From NCBI GenBank assembly GCA_943704525.1, contig CALSCQ010002021.1:1-23859 (forward strand): DNA of 23,859 bases. The letters are read 5' to 3'. The DNA is from Pigoraptor vietnamica. Lineage: Eukaryota; Opisthokonta; Filasterea. Every line of letters begins with the position of its first letter. Within the stretch, counting starts at the first letter, position 1. The position numbers and the translations under genes are program-made. Under the pieces are notes generated by a model. That model did no database searches. It worked only from the letters and a program-made list of their open reading frames with translations, and had not been told where the DNA came from. Shown in pieces: positions 1 through 9,865 of this stretch.

Positions 1-99
1 CCTCCCCCCTCCCGGAAAGCGTGTGGTTTGCCTTTGTTGCAAGAAGTGTGCGGACCGGGGGGCGATCGCGAAACTGACCCTTCGTGCTTGCGATCGCAG

Positions 100-210
100 G
101 AAACGATGCACCGAGCGCGCACCATGCTGCTCATGATCCCCGGGCACCTCATCGTGACGATGGCGGCAGAGGACAAGGAGCTGCAGCGTGTGCTCAAGAG
201 CCTCTACTGA
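100..210 (+). CDS. Possible 3' terminal exon of an unidentified gene
   Basis: A CAG acceptor ending at 99 is followed by an open stretch of 36 codons ending in TGA at 208-210. The peptide begins ETMHRART and ends in KELQRVLKSLY. It has a hydrophobic patch (MLLMIPGHLIVTM) followed by a charged helical end, which looks like the C-terminus of a real protein, but I do not recognise the family. The upstream part lies outside the window or in the first 99 bases. There another frame is Cys-rich (CLCCKKCADR), so the exon boundary and even the frame are uncertain. The weakest gene call in the window. Confidence 0.3.
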   Translation, partial: ETMHRARTMLLMIPGHLIVTMAAEDKELQRVLKSLY

Positions 211-616
211 GAACTGGCAAGACAAGCCATGAGCGACGATCACCGGCGAAGGCAGTGAACTGGCGTTGTCAAACAAGGTCTCGAGTCACGTCACGTGCCT
301 TGGCGTTCGCCCGCACGACGTATTGAGCTCCCTCTCACATCACTATTCGCGTAACAGCGGCGCGTGTTCCAAAAAACCTCCTCTCAAAAGGTGCAGCAGC
401 ACAAAGTAAATTATACAGAACGCATACGCCACATTCGTGACGATCTGTTGGTCAGCCCCGGAATTTTATTCTTGGGTTACCCCGTACTCGTACAATGCAT
501 GCTGTGGGTCCAATGGCATCTGTCGTGCTCGGTCGTGGTCGTGGTCGTCACGCGCAGGCCCGTTCATGTGAGTGGGGCGCCTGTCTGACGGTACGCGTGT
601 GTACGTGCGCTGCAAA
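211..616. other. Intergenic, between convergent gene ends
   Basis: About 400 bases between the possible plus-strand stop and the stop of the minus-strand E3 ligase. Open frames on both strands overlap each other and resemble no family I know. I see no RNA gene or notable repeat. It probably holds two 3' untranslated regions. Confidence 0.5.
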
Positions 617-3239
617 TCAGTTGAGGTACACGACCTCCCGGTCTTCCACATCACGGCGACACTTTGGGCACTTTGGGAGCGCATGGACGCACGCCGAGCA
701 GAAGGCGTGCTTGCACGGGCGCAGCAGCATGTCGAGGGGTCGGTCGTAGCAGACCGAGCACGTGACCCCGGTGCCAGCCGAGTCCTCGTCGCTCTGCGTG
801 ATAAGGGGCGGCGATTGGGTCACACAACGGTCAAACTGGTGAAGGCGCCTCGATAATGTCACGTGAGCTCGCGATGCGCACAAGCAGCGTCCCTCGCGGG
901 CTTACCGAGGATGCAGAGAGAGCGCGGCTCAAGGAACGCCTGTGCGCTTTGACGAGCCGGACGAGTTCGTCCAACTTGTCCGCCGGGAGAGAGGCTGTAA
1001 CGGGCACCCATCACACACACACAAAAAAAAAGGTACGGCGTGAGTCACAGACGAAGACGGGATCGTTGCCTGAACACATGAACGAAGCAGAAGCAGAGCA
1101 CGGCCGCGGGTGGGGTGACTGGAAGAGAGAGGAGGGAGAGCCATTTGGCAAACTCACGCACCAATGTCAGACGCCTGTAGGAGGTCGCGTGTCACACGGA
1201 GCAACGCGATGATGCGCTCGTGGTCGCGCGCTTCGTTCGCTGGTGCTTGGTCGGTCGACGGCTGAAGAGGCCGACGGGAACGCCAACAGATGGAGGCGTG
1301 CATGTCAGAGTGTGGCGCGCAGAGACGTCCGCGCGTGCGATGTGTATGAGTGCGAAGACAAGAGGAGGTTGGCTCCGTTGAAGGCCTTTCACTGTGTCCG
1401 TGTCGGGGGCGAACGCGCGTTACAATGTTATAACGGACGATGCGCACCTTGGCAAGGGCCGCTGCCAGTTCACCGGCGAGAATTTCATTGCGGGCCCTAA
1501 GGGCGCTCAACTCCTCCTCGTGCCTGCACTTGGGATATGAGCACGCACACACGCGAACGGACAGGGTACACTGGGCACAAGCATGCCGGCACCTCAGCGT
1601 ACGGCTGAAAGCACATTCACCGAGAGACTTACAAGCGGTACGACAGAGAGCACGCATACGGACCGCTCAAAAGCACACCCCAAGAGCCCGCAGGCCGAGG
1701 GACGTCCGCAAACGAGAATGCGCCGGCAACAGGCAACGTGTGGCTGACGGGCCGAGCACCCTCGCGCCCTTTACATGTACTCATCGAATGATCACAAGAA
1801 TAAACACGCATGCGGCACATACACACGCGCGAGAAGCCTTTTAGAAGCCCACGTGCGAGTCACGGTGTCTGCCCCTAGCGTCGCACGCACTCTGGCCCAC
1901 AGAGACACGTGACATATACACGCCGACCAACACTGACGAGCGCATACGGAATATGGACTGAGTCAAACAACAACGCATATGGGGCATTGCGCCAAAAGGC
2001 ACTCGCCGACAGCAACCCCACACCCACATTTTCAAGATGTGTCGTGCGCACTTTGCGTCCTCCTGGGCCCGTTCCAGCTCTCCGGTCAAGTCGGCGGTTT
2101 CGCCCTTCCAGCACGCTAGCAGAAACTTGCACTTGAGAGCGTTCCTCTTCTTCCCGGCCCTCTTCCCAATGGCGTACTCCCTAAGCAACGCGGTTGCCTG
2201 CAACGCCCGGGAAAAAAAAAAAGAAGTGATGAGCACAAGCGATGCGCTCAAACACGCACGCAACTTTTGTGCCGACGGAGCACACGGCAAGCAACACGCA
2301 CCGGGGACGCGATCGTCACGAGGACGAGCGCCGACGCCTTGAACCACCCAGCGTATGCCGCATTTCGGACCAAGAAGGGCCTGTCGCAGCCGCCGTCCCT
2401 AACCACCAGCCCAGTCTCACCCGGCGCGAGGATGCCCTCGGGGCCCTCGACGTTCGGACAAAAGGTGGGCGCTAGTTGCACGAGCCGCCCGACGGTGATC
2501 TTACCGCAGAATGAATCCTTCACGCCGGCGCCGCAGCACGACCAGTGCGGGTACATTCTCTTTTCGACACTGTCGCCGCCGTGCACACACACGGCGCCCT
2601 CCACATTAGATGCGGACGAGCACCATTGCTTGCACTCGACTCCGCGCCACTCGCCCGAATGGGGGACGCTGACGGCGCGGCATGGCGCGTCCTCCATTGT
2701 CTCACCACAGCAAGACCAATGCGCCCGCGCGCAAACGCCATCGCCGTGCCCGCAGAAAGGGCCATCCTCCGCGCCCTGGAGAGAGCAACCGCCGCGCGCA
2801 CGCCAGATGCCGCTGTGGAGTGGCGGGACGAGCACGAGGTCGTGCTCACCGTCCTGGCCAATGCGGTAAAAATTTGCGTGGTCGGTGGCCAACCAGCGCA
2901 CGTGAGCCGACCTGCGCCGTCCGTGACTGTAAGTTGACTGAGGAAGGAAAGGGCACAAATGCGCACACGCACGCACCCATAGCGCTCTGCACACGCGCGC
3001 ACACCCACCCACAAACACTCTGCATGCACACATAAAACACACACACGGTCACACGCGCATACACACACAAACACTCTGCATGCACACACAAACACACACG
3101 CACGCTCACACGCACACACATACACACACACCACACACATACACACACACACACACATACACACACACCACACACACACACACACACCACACACACACAC
3201 ACACACACGCTCACACACATACACACACACACATACACA

Positions 3240-3286
<47 letters not shown>

Positions 3287-3307
3287 CACACGCGCACACA
3301 CACGCTC

Positions 3308-3346
<39 letters not shown>

Positions 3347-3439
3347 CACACGCACACACACACACACACACACTCTCTCTCTCTCTCTCACACACGCACA
3401 CACACACACACACACACACACTCTCTCTCTCTCTCTCTC

Positions 3440-3515
<76 letters not shown>

Positions 3516-3653
3516 TGGCATCGCTCACCCCTTCTCGCTAAGGCCAAGAATCTTCCCCGGACCCCCGCCGTCCTGGTTGCCCCACTTCCAGTTCGGCCCC
3601 CTGCGCACGGTCAGTCCCACGCGGAAATTGTCGGCGGTGACGATGCCTTCCAT
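617..3653 (-). CDS. MIB/HERC2-domain, Cys-rich, RING-finger E3 ubiquitin ligase
   Basis: Seven exons in phase: 3653-3529, 2926-2302, 2197-2028, 1523-1448, 1261-1162, 994-906, 793-617; 453 aa. Residues 8-75 form a MIB/HERC2 domain ([19 protein letters not shown], then [16 protein letters not shown] and DGEHDLVLV). Residues 79-182 hold two tandem Cys-rich units, each with HSG-x-W near the start and HWSCCG followed by a Cys at the end. An SH3-like MIB-type repeat follows (about 184-230; [15 protein letters not shown]). After it come a basic segment and helices likely to be coiled coil. A C-terminal C3HC4 RING (about 407-440) has CSVC, CKH, CSAC and CPKC. By family knowledge MIB-type domains bind substrate and the RING recruits E2; a role as a ubiquitin ligase is inferred and the substrate is unknown. 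It is far shorter than animal Mind bomb and lacks ankyrin repeats. Intron 1 (602 bases) is mostly microsatellite. Confidence 0.85.
3034..3515. repeat. Long interrupted (CA)n microsatellite with (CT)n blocks
   Basis: Nearly 500 bases of CA repeats inside intron 1 of the E3 ligase, with CGCTCACACG interruptions and two CT runs near 3373-3388 and 3421-3438. A unit beginning ACAAACACTCTGCATGCACA occurs at 3011 and again at 3067, showing unequal duplication at the edge. In the sense of the host transcript this is a GU-rich tract. Confidence 0.95.
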
Positions 3654-3989
3654 GCTTCTGAGTGCGAGTGCGACGATTCCTTGGGAAAAGGGGAACGTTG
3701 CGCCACTGAGACGCAGAGGGCCCCTTTTTATACATTCTCCGCACTCGCGTGCGTGTGCGCGTGTGTGCGTGTGCGCGTGCGTGCGTGTGCGCTTCGCCTG
3801 TGCTTGTGTGTGGCAGAGATAACCGGATAACGGTCACGCTGTCAGATAACAATACTTCCACAGAGTAACTGCTCGTGTTACAACCGAGATACGAATTCCG
3901 CGCCAAAACGCGCAAACGGCGCTGTACTCCTGTCTCACGCACACACACGCGCGCGCACAACACAGAGACTTCTCTTTACGGCAAAAAAG
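3654..3989. promoter_or_regulatory. Divergent promoter region, E3 ligase and BIN4-like gene
   Basis: 336 bases separate the two divergent start codons, so both promoters and 5' leaders must fit here. A GTGTGCGC-type alternating purine-pyrimidine tract lies at about 3752-3795 and a CACGCGCGCG tract at about 3938-3958. I see no clear TATA box and no further gene. Confidence 0.5.
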
Positions 3990-5635
3990 ATGTCTTCCAG
4001 CGATGACCGTGGGTCGCTGTTGTGCCTTTCGCATAACCCTTGTTCTTTCTTTGTAATAGCCGGCGTGTGTGTGCAATGTGTGGGTGTGTATGAACATCTC
4101 ATCCCCCCTTCCCCCCTTCCCCCCTCCTATTCTTTGTGCCCAAATAGCCTTTTCTCTGGACGAAGGCGACAGTGATTACGGCGGTGGGAAGGCGACGAAG
4201 AACGCCAAGTCCCCGAAAAAGGCAACTCCCGCCGCGCGAAAAACACCCCCGGCGACAAAAAAGGCGTCCGCAGGTCGCAAACGAAAACAGAAAAGTTCGG
4301 ACAGCGACGACAGTGACGCCGAGTTTGGGGATGGCGGTGACTCGCCGCCGGTACAGCGTCGGGCGTCTGCGCGGCCAACAAAACGCGTGCGTGTGATATC
4401 GGACGACGACGAGGGAGAGGGAGAGGACGATGCGTCTGTGGTGGAGGTAAAAGCGCCGCCCAAAGCGAAACGGGCACCGACTCGCCCTGCCGCACGAAAG
4501 CGAAAACTAAGCAGCTCGGAGGAGGAGGAGAAGGAGGAGGAGGTCGCAGAGAGTGAGTCGAGTGCGTCGGAACCGGAGGACAGCGGCAGTGACTATTTGG
4601 ACGCGGACAGCGACGACGATTTTGGCGGTGCGAAGACGAAGCGCAAGTCGCCGAAGAAGGCGCCGGCGTCGGCAAAGAAGGGCGCCGTGCGCGCGACGCC
4701 GACTGCTGCGAAGGCAAAGGCAGCGTCGGCGTCGCCGCGGAAGAGCGCGGCGAAGGAGAGCGAGCCCGCGAAGGGGTCGGACTCTGTTACAGCTCGTGGT
4801 GGAGCGGTTTCTGCTAGAGAACTATTCGGTCTGGACTCTGACAGCGAGGACGAAGCCGTGCCCATGTCGGGTGAGCTCGCGTCCCCGTCGGAACCGCCCG
4901 CGAGCCAGAGTCAGACGACGGCGAGCCAGGCCCTTGCGAGCCAGGAAGGAAAGAAGAAGACCAAGGGACCGGTGGGTGTGGGATGGGGCCGCACTGCACG
5001 CACGCACGTAAGCACTCCTCGTATGTCCGTCCTCTCACGCGTGCTTCCCGCATTGCTCGCGGTCAAGCTTGTGGGCGTACGCGCATGTGCCAAGCCCGCT
5101 CACGTGACGCTTCTCTGCAGGCCACCCTCGCGTCCACAATCCCCATCGTCGTCCCGCACGCGCGTCGCAACACGACGTTTGCGATGGAGACGAATGAGCC
5201 CGAGGTGTGTTGGCTTGCGTGTCTGTCTGTTGCACTCCAAGAGTTTCCCGGCACGTGCCTAACTGCCCGCTTCGTCACACACGCACACACGCAGCTCGAC
5301 CTCAGCGGCGACACTGGCGCTGTGGGCCGTTTCAGCCTTGCGGACGATGCAGAGAGCCCAATCGTACTCGACTTGAAAGGTGCGTTGGTGTGTACGTTGG
5401 TCCCTCTCTCGCGTGCGCACACGCTTGACCGCGTCCAGCGGAGTCGTTGGACGGACGTCTGTGATTCGAACTGATCCGATATCTCTGACGATGAGACATT
5501 GATGGATGTTCGCGTAGCGTGTGGAAAGTGTGACCAGCATTCAACCGTTGAACACTTCTCTGCGATGATTGATGGTGCACGTGTGTGTTTTACTCTCCTG
5601 TGCGCCACGTCGCGCGCCCGCACGCACGCACACAC

Positions 5636-5671
<36 letters not shown>

Positions 5672-6487
5672 ATTTTGACGCTCTCGATTCGTCCGCAGGC
5701 TTTCTCTTCAGGGGGAACTTGCGGCCGTGCGCTTCGCTCCTTGTCGTTAACATTGGTCCACAGGCGGCGAAAGTAGAGGTGCGACCTTGTGCCATCCATA
5801 GCAATTGGCATGGGCTTCCGAACACTTCATTTCTTTGTGTGTCACTTTTCGTTGCTTTGTGCGCTTGAAAATTACAACTCATCCTCTCTGTCTCTTATTC
5901 GCTCGACATTTAGGCGGTGGTGGATCGCTATGTGCACTGCACGCACGCGAGCAACGTGCTGGACACGGAGACACTCGTCGAGGGGCAACTGGAGGAGGTG
6001 GGTCGGTGAAACGGGGTCACGCACGCACGCACGCACGCATACACACACACACACACATACACACACACGCGCGCGCGCGCTTGAGCCCGCTTGTGTTGTT
6101 CATGCCAGTGGTGAGGTGCGAACTGAGCCTCTCCGCTCGTTGCAGGATCTCGACGAAGTGTCGGCGGCTGTGACCGATGTATGGCGCATGGACGACGACG
6201 AGGGCGGCGCATCGTCGGCGCCCACAAAGGGACGGGGAAAGAAGGGTGCCGGCGCGTTCCTGAGCTCGGAAGACGTCGTAAGGAAGCATTCCGACGGCGC
6301 TGCGAAGCCCAAAAAGGCCAAGGCCAAGGCGAAGAGTGCGCGAGGGAGTGCGAAGGGCGCGGGGAAGGGTGCGAAGGCGACCAAAGCAAAAACAGGGGCG
6401 CAAAAGGCGTCAAGAAAGAGTGTGGGCGATGCGCCGAAGCGGGCGAAGAAGACTGCGGCCAAGCGGCCCAGGGTGGACTCGGACTGA
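3990..6487 (+). CDS. BIN4: BIN4-like DNA-binding accessory protein of topoisomerase VI
   Basis: Seven exons in phase: 3990-4008, 4148-4971, 5121-5204, 5295-5379, 5699-5778, 5914-5997, 6146-6487; 505 aa. The first exon encodes only MSSSDD plus one base. Residues 7-281 are low-complexity Ser/Asp/Glu blocks alternating with Lys/Ala/Pro. The conserved core (about 282-395) carries LDLSGDTGAVGR, PIVLDLKG, a FRGNLRPCASLLVVNIG stretch with QAAKVE, and SNVLDTETLVEGQLEE. The LSGD-GAVGR, DLKG and ETxVEG pattern matches plant BIN4/MID. In Arabidopsis that protein binds DNA and works with the topoisomerase VI A and B subunits in endoreduplication and decatenation. The tail (about 420-505) is Lys/Ala-rich and histone-H1-like, ending KRPRVDSD. 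Nuclear location is inferred from the basic tracts. Assignment rests on recalled family motifs; the flanks would align with almost any charged nuclear protein. Confidence 0.78.
5621..5669. repeat. (CA)n microsatellite in BIN4-like intron 4
   Basis: CACG/CACA repeats in the 319-base intron 5380-5698, in sense orientation as CA. Confidence 0.9.
6019..6080. repeat. (ACGC)n/(CA)n/(GC)n compound microsatellite in BIN4-like intron 6
   Basis: ACGC repeats pass into CA repeats and then into a run of CG dinucleotides, all within intron 5998-6145. The alternating purine-pyrimidine composition is of the type that can form Z-DNA. Confidence 0.85.
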
Positions 6488-6634
6488 AGGGTCCTATAAA
6501 GAAGTTACTTGTTTGCGGCTGTGCCTGTGAGCCTAGTGTGCGCGCATCGTCCAGACGCCAAGGCACGAGTCATGTATACAAACATGCCCAACGAACAGCA
6601 GGGTGATGAAGAGAATGGATCCATTCGGCCGCAT
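6488..6634. other. Short convergent 3' spacer
   Basis: 147 bases between the stops of the BIN4-like gene and BCKDK. It must hold both polyadenylation regions. No other feature seen. Confidence 0.6.
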
Positions 6635-8057
6635 CTATATTTCGTGCGACTCCTCCGTGTCGCTAATGTGCTTGACGCGCACGTAGCAGTCGACGCCGTA
6701 CCCGCTCAGGTTCTGCACCTGCAGCGACCCACCGAGAAACTGCGCGTACGCCCTCGTCATGGGCATTCCAAACCCCGTCGACGGCATCCGTCCAGAGTCC
6801 TCCGCGCTCACAAGCTGCCTCGCAATCGGCGGCACAGGCGAGTACCCATGCGCACCCCCCGACGCTGCAGCCGCGTGGTGCGACAGGCGCGAGGGTGACG
6901 GCACGTAACTCCACAAATAGTCGAGCGTCTCTGCGTCCATGGAACCTCCTTGGTCCGATACGCGGATCGTGATCTCGGTGCCGCCCTTACACACCGTGAC
7001 GACGATCGGCGGCGGAGCCGACGCGAGCGCGTGTTTTTCCATGACGGCGCGCATGCTGTTCTTGAGCACTTCGATGGCCATGTACTCAATGTGGCTCGGT
7101 ATGTAGGAAAAGGTCGCGCCAATGTGGCCCTCTATCTTCACCTCGGGGTGTGCGCCGTACGCACGGTCGCAGAGCTGCTGGACCTGCTGCGCGGCGCCCC
7201 ACACGACGCGCGCGGGGCTGCAGTGCTCGTCGACGATGCCGATGCGGCCAATGTGCGAAGCGCAGCCCGAGTGAAAGGCGTTGTGGAGGGCGAGGTGGTG
7301 TTCTGCAGCAGCAGATAGAAAAGGGAAGGAGGGGGGGGGTTGGGTTGAGTGGGAGGGACGCAAGTAGTTAGAGAAACGGGGTAGATACGCCATAAGAGAG
7401 CGCGACTAATACCGCACAGCACACAACCACGCAACGCGGTGCGCACACACGCATGAAGCCCGCACCTGCGAGCACGCGTCGGCTGATGCGCGTTCGGATC
7501 ATCTTCTCCAGAAAGTCGTTGAGCTCTCTTCGCGGCACGTGCTCGGCAATGTCGCGCACCGCCAGCGCAAGCGTCGGTATGACGTCCTTGTGCATCGCGA
7601 GGCAGTGGCGGAGGACATCGACGAACCCGCGCTCGTCCGCCAGCGTCCGGATCTCCGGAAAGTTCTTGAAAGCCTCAAACGCGTCCACGTAGCACTTGTA
7701 GACGACCTGAATGTGCGGGTTGCACCCGGCTATGAAGGGCAGCTGGTTCATGTCGCGAATACGCCGCGCCAATCGCACGCTCAGCTCGTGTCGCAAGCGT
7801 CGCGCGCTCTCCGTTAGCTTGTGCTCGTCGAGGCGAAGGCCCAGCTGCATCATCGACCGTATGGTCGTCCGGAAGGGCCGCTGACACGCGTACTCCTCCA
7901 CCGCGCCCTCGATCGAATAGGGTGTCGTCTTTGGGGATACATCGTGGGTGAGGCGCGTCGTCAAGTGCCTCGAGAGAACACGATGGTGCAACACGCGCAG
8001 GCACGACTGCGTCACGGCGACGGGCGATCGGCGCGCGTGAGCGACCAATGAAGCCAT
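6635..8057 (-). CDS. BCKDK: Branched-chain alpha-ketoacid dehydrogenase kinase (mitochondrial PDK family)
   Basis: Two exons in phase, 8057-7466 and 7302-6635; 419 aa, close to the usual length of about 412. It phosphorylates and shuts down the E1 subunit of the branched-chain ketoacid dehydrogenase complex in the mitochondrial matrix. The first 35 residues are Arg-rich without acids, as in a mitochondrial presequence. The N-terminal helical domain has RRLRHELSVRLARRI and LPFIAGCNPHIQVV, both close to BCKDK. The GHKL ATPase domain has the N-box at about 268-286 (E275, K278, N279), a G1 box DQGG at 314-317 and a G2 box STGFGMPMTRAYAQFLGGSL at about 372-391. The end (VKHISDTEESHEI) matches the BCKDK end rather than PDK, which carries a longer tail with a DW motif. 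G1 reads DQGGS where many relatives have GGG. Confidence 0.9.
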
Positions 8058-8205
8058 CAGCGCATGCGCGCGCCGTCACGGCACGCACGCGGGAGGCACC
8101 TGCGTGGTCGGCGACGAAAGCAAGCCCCAACACACACAATCGCACGACGCACGCAGATTTTTTGGGAGAATGCTCCAACGACTTGATGAGACGAACCCAC
8201 GCGGA

Positions 8206-8240
8206 TGTGTGTGTGTGTGTGTGAGAGTGAGTGTGTGTGC
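8206..8240. repeat. (GT)n microsatellite
   Basis: GT repeats with a GAGAGTGA interruption, about 150 bases upstream of the BCKDK start codon. Confidence 0.9.
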
Positions 8241-8361
8241 CTTTTTCTAAGTACACGTTTCCTTCGTTCTAATTCTGAGGAGAAAGAGGCGTGTTGTGCA
8301 AGGTAAACTTTTGTGTGTATGCGGCCTTTGCACGTCATCACCTGACTGTTACGCGCGTAAT

Positions 8362-8374
8362 AGGTGGATGTTAC
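8362..8374 (+). promoter_or_regulatory. AGGTGGATGTTAC motif, copy 1
   Basis: Exact match to the 13-base motif at 12394-12406 and 14619-14631. Here it lies in the BCKDK upstream region, about 305 bases from the start codon and in reverse orientation relative to that gene. Function unknown. Confidence 0.45.
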
Positions 8375-8816
8375 CGTTAGACCCGCGGATTACCCACGGC
8401 AGTTCATTTGCGCTTCGGGCTTCTGCGCGCCACTCTCTGCCAAAGCACCCATGTCGGACAACTGTCGCGAACTTCGACTTGTTTCCCGCGGAGCATATCG
8501 TCGAGAACACCAGTCCTCTTAAAAAAGTGGTGCCGGTCCATCCATTCTCTCCTAGGCACGATCGCAAGGTGGGATTGAGGGGCGAATCGAGCGAAGTAAC
8601 GACAATGCTCGGGTATTCCGCTTCTCGACACAAAGTAGTGCGCTCTCTCGGCACCGTGGGGGAAGCATGCACTCTGAGTGGCTCGCGCGCAGAGTCACTT
8701 TGTCACGGGGAGTTTGCGAAGATTCCAATTGATCATTCCGCCGCGCAGTTGCTTCGCCTGCAGTCAGTGTCGTTTCAGAAAGTGCACACACGAACACAGC
8801 GCGCACGGAATGGAAA

Positions 8817-9536
8817 TCATGCACCTGTGTTGTGTGTGGTTTGTGTTTGGCGGGAGAAAGCGTCCATGTTGTCCATGGCCGGGTACATCACCTCGTATCC
8901 GTAGTGCTTGAGAAGGCGCACGGCAGGAATGCTACGGTGACCCGAGAGGCATATGGCAACAACGGGCCGCGATTTGTCCTATGAAGGAGAGTACTATCAG
9001 GGACACTCACACAGGAGTCGTCATGGCACCGAGAGAGATTCACAACGCCTTGCGCCCACCAAATTCAGGCTGTGGAACTTTGCATCCAGTTCGCCGATGG
9101 GGCAGTGTACGGCGCCCTCAATGTGGCCACCCGCGAACTCGGACGGCGAGCGCACGTCCAGCACTGTCGGTCGCTGCGAGGGATTTGCGTGCGTCACGGC
9201 CGCGTGCAAATCTCTGCATGTTGGACGGTCATATGTGAGCACACATTGGTACGTGTCGAACTGATTTCAAGAAAGAAGGACCAAACAAGACATCGATTGC
9301 ACGACGGCCATTAAGCCCATCGACTGCCGTGTGACACCAGAGAAGGAGGGGAAAGTGGCAAGAGTCGTACAACAACCGAGCGTGATGCCCACCAATACGC
9401 ACAAGCAAGCCCGAAGAGTGTCAACGTACGCTGCGGAAATCTCGGGAATGCGGAAGAGGGGATCGAGCGGCATCCACCACAGCGCCGGCTTCGAGCTCTC
9501 AGTCGCTGTGTCGGACGCACTTTCGTTTCCCGCCAT
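8817..9536 (-). CDS. Single-domain rhodanese-like sulfurtransferase
   Basis: Three exons: about 9536-9393, 9260-9060, 8978-8817; 168 aa. The rhodanese fold shows PTVLDVRSPSEFAGGHIEGA (the conserved D-V-R and GHI elements) and, after the second intron, RPVVAICLSGHRSIPAVRLL. That segment holds the catalytic Cys in the active-site loop C-L-S-G-H-R-S. Single rhodanese domains carry sulfane sulfur on this Cys; the acceptor here is unknown. Exon 1 encodes an N-terminal 48 residues starting MAGNESASD and ending in a short hydrophobic stretch (LRACLCVL). The donor of exon 1 is the least certain boundary: GTGGGC at 9392 keeps phase 0, but other donors nearby could also do so. The C-terminal tail after PAMDNMDAF is short and polar. 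Confidence 0.8.
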
Positions 9537-9865
9537 TTCAACCGAGTGCCATGCAGCACGTTCGCAACTCTTTTTCACCGCGCGCACTCACAGCGCCAAT
9601 GCGCAACGGCGGTGTGCCTAATCGCCTCGCACACGCTGGAGGGTAACAGACGGCAGTAGCGAGATCTCGCAAATTAACCACCAATCAGAGGCCCCGGCGC
9701 AAACTCGCCAGGGTAACAGTCAGGCCATTTTGTGTGTGTGTGCTGTTTCCCCTCTCAGTATTGATCGCAGCGCGTTTGCTTTGGGTGAAAACCGTGTCTC
9801 GTTTCACAACTTCGAGTTGCGTTGTGTTTGTAGTTTGCCACTGTGTCCAGTGAACGAGCAGAAGA
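9537..9865. promoter_or_regulatory. Divergent promoter region, rhodanese and SNRNP25
   Basis: 329 bases between two divergent start codons. Two GAGGGTAACAG/CAGGGTAACAG pieces at about 9641-9650 and 9709-9718 could be a repeated site. No gene or RNA seen. Confidence 0.45.

Larger units (their letters stand above)
8058..8816. other. Intergenic, upstream of BCKDK and downstream of the rhodanese gene
   Basis: 759 bases. It holds a GT microsatellite (8206-8240) and, at 8362-8374, a copy of the 13-base motif also found upstream of the two TTHB210-like genes. A long plus-strand open frame (8296-8904) crosses into the rhodanese gene and encodes nothing recognisable. Confidence 0.55.

Noticed and set aside
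2520-3547. Long Cys-Val (minus) and Thr-His (plus) open frames over the CA tract
   Set aside because: They are translations of a dinucleotide repeat, which is open in several frames; the real exons of the E3 ligase flank the tract. The same applies to such frames at 18490-18912 and 19001-19436.
4127-4717. Minus-strand 196-codon open frame rich in Pro and Ser
   Set aside because: It is the antisense shadow of the low-complexity Ser/Asp/Lys exon of the BIN4-like gene.
8296-8904. 202-codon plus-strand open frame
   Set aside because: It overlaps the catalytic exon of the rhodanese gene on the other strand, has no family resemblance and a composition typical of chance frames in GC-rich DNA.
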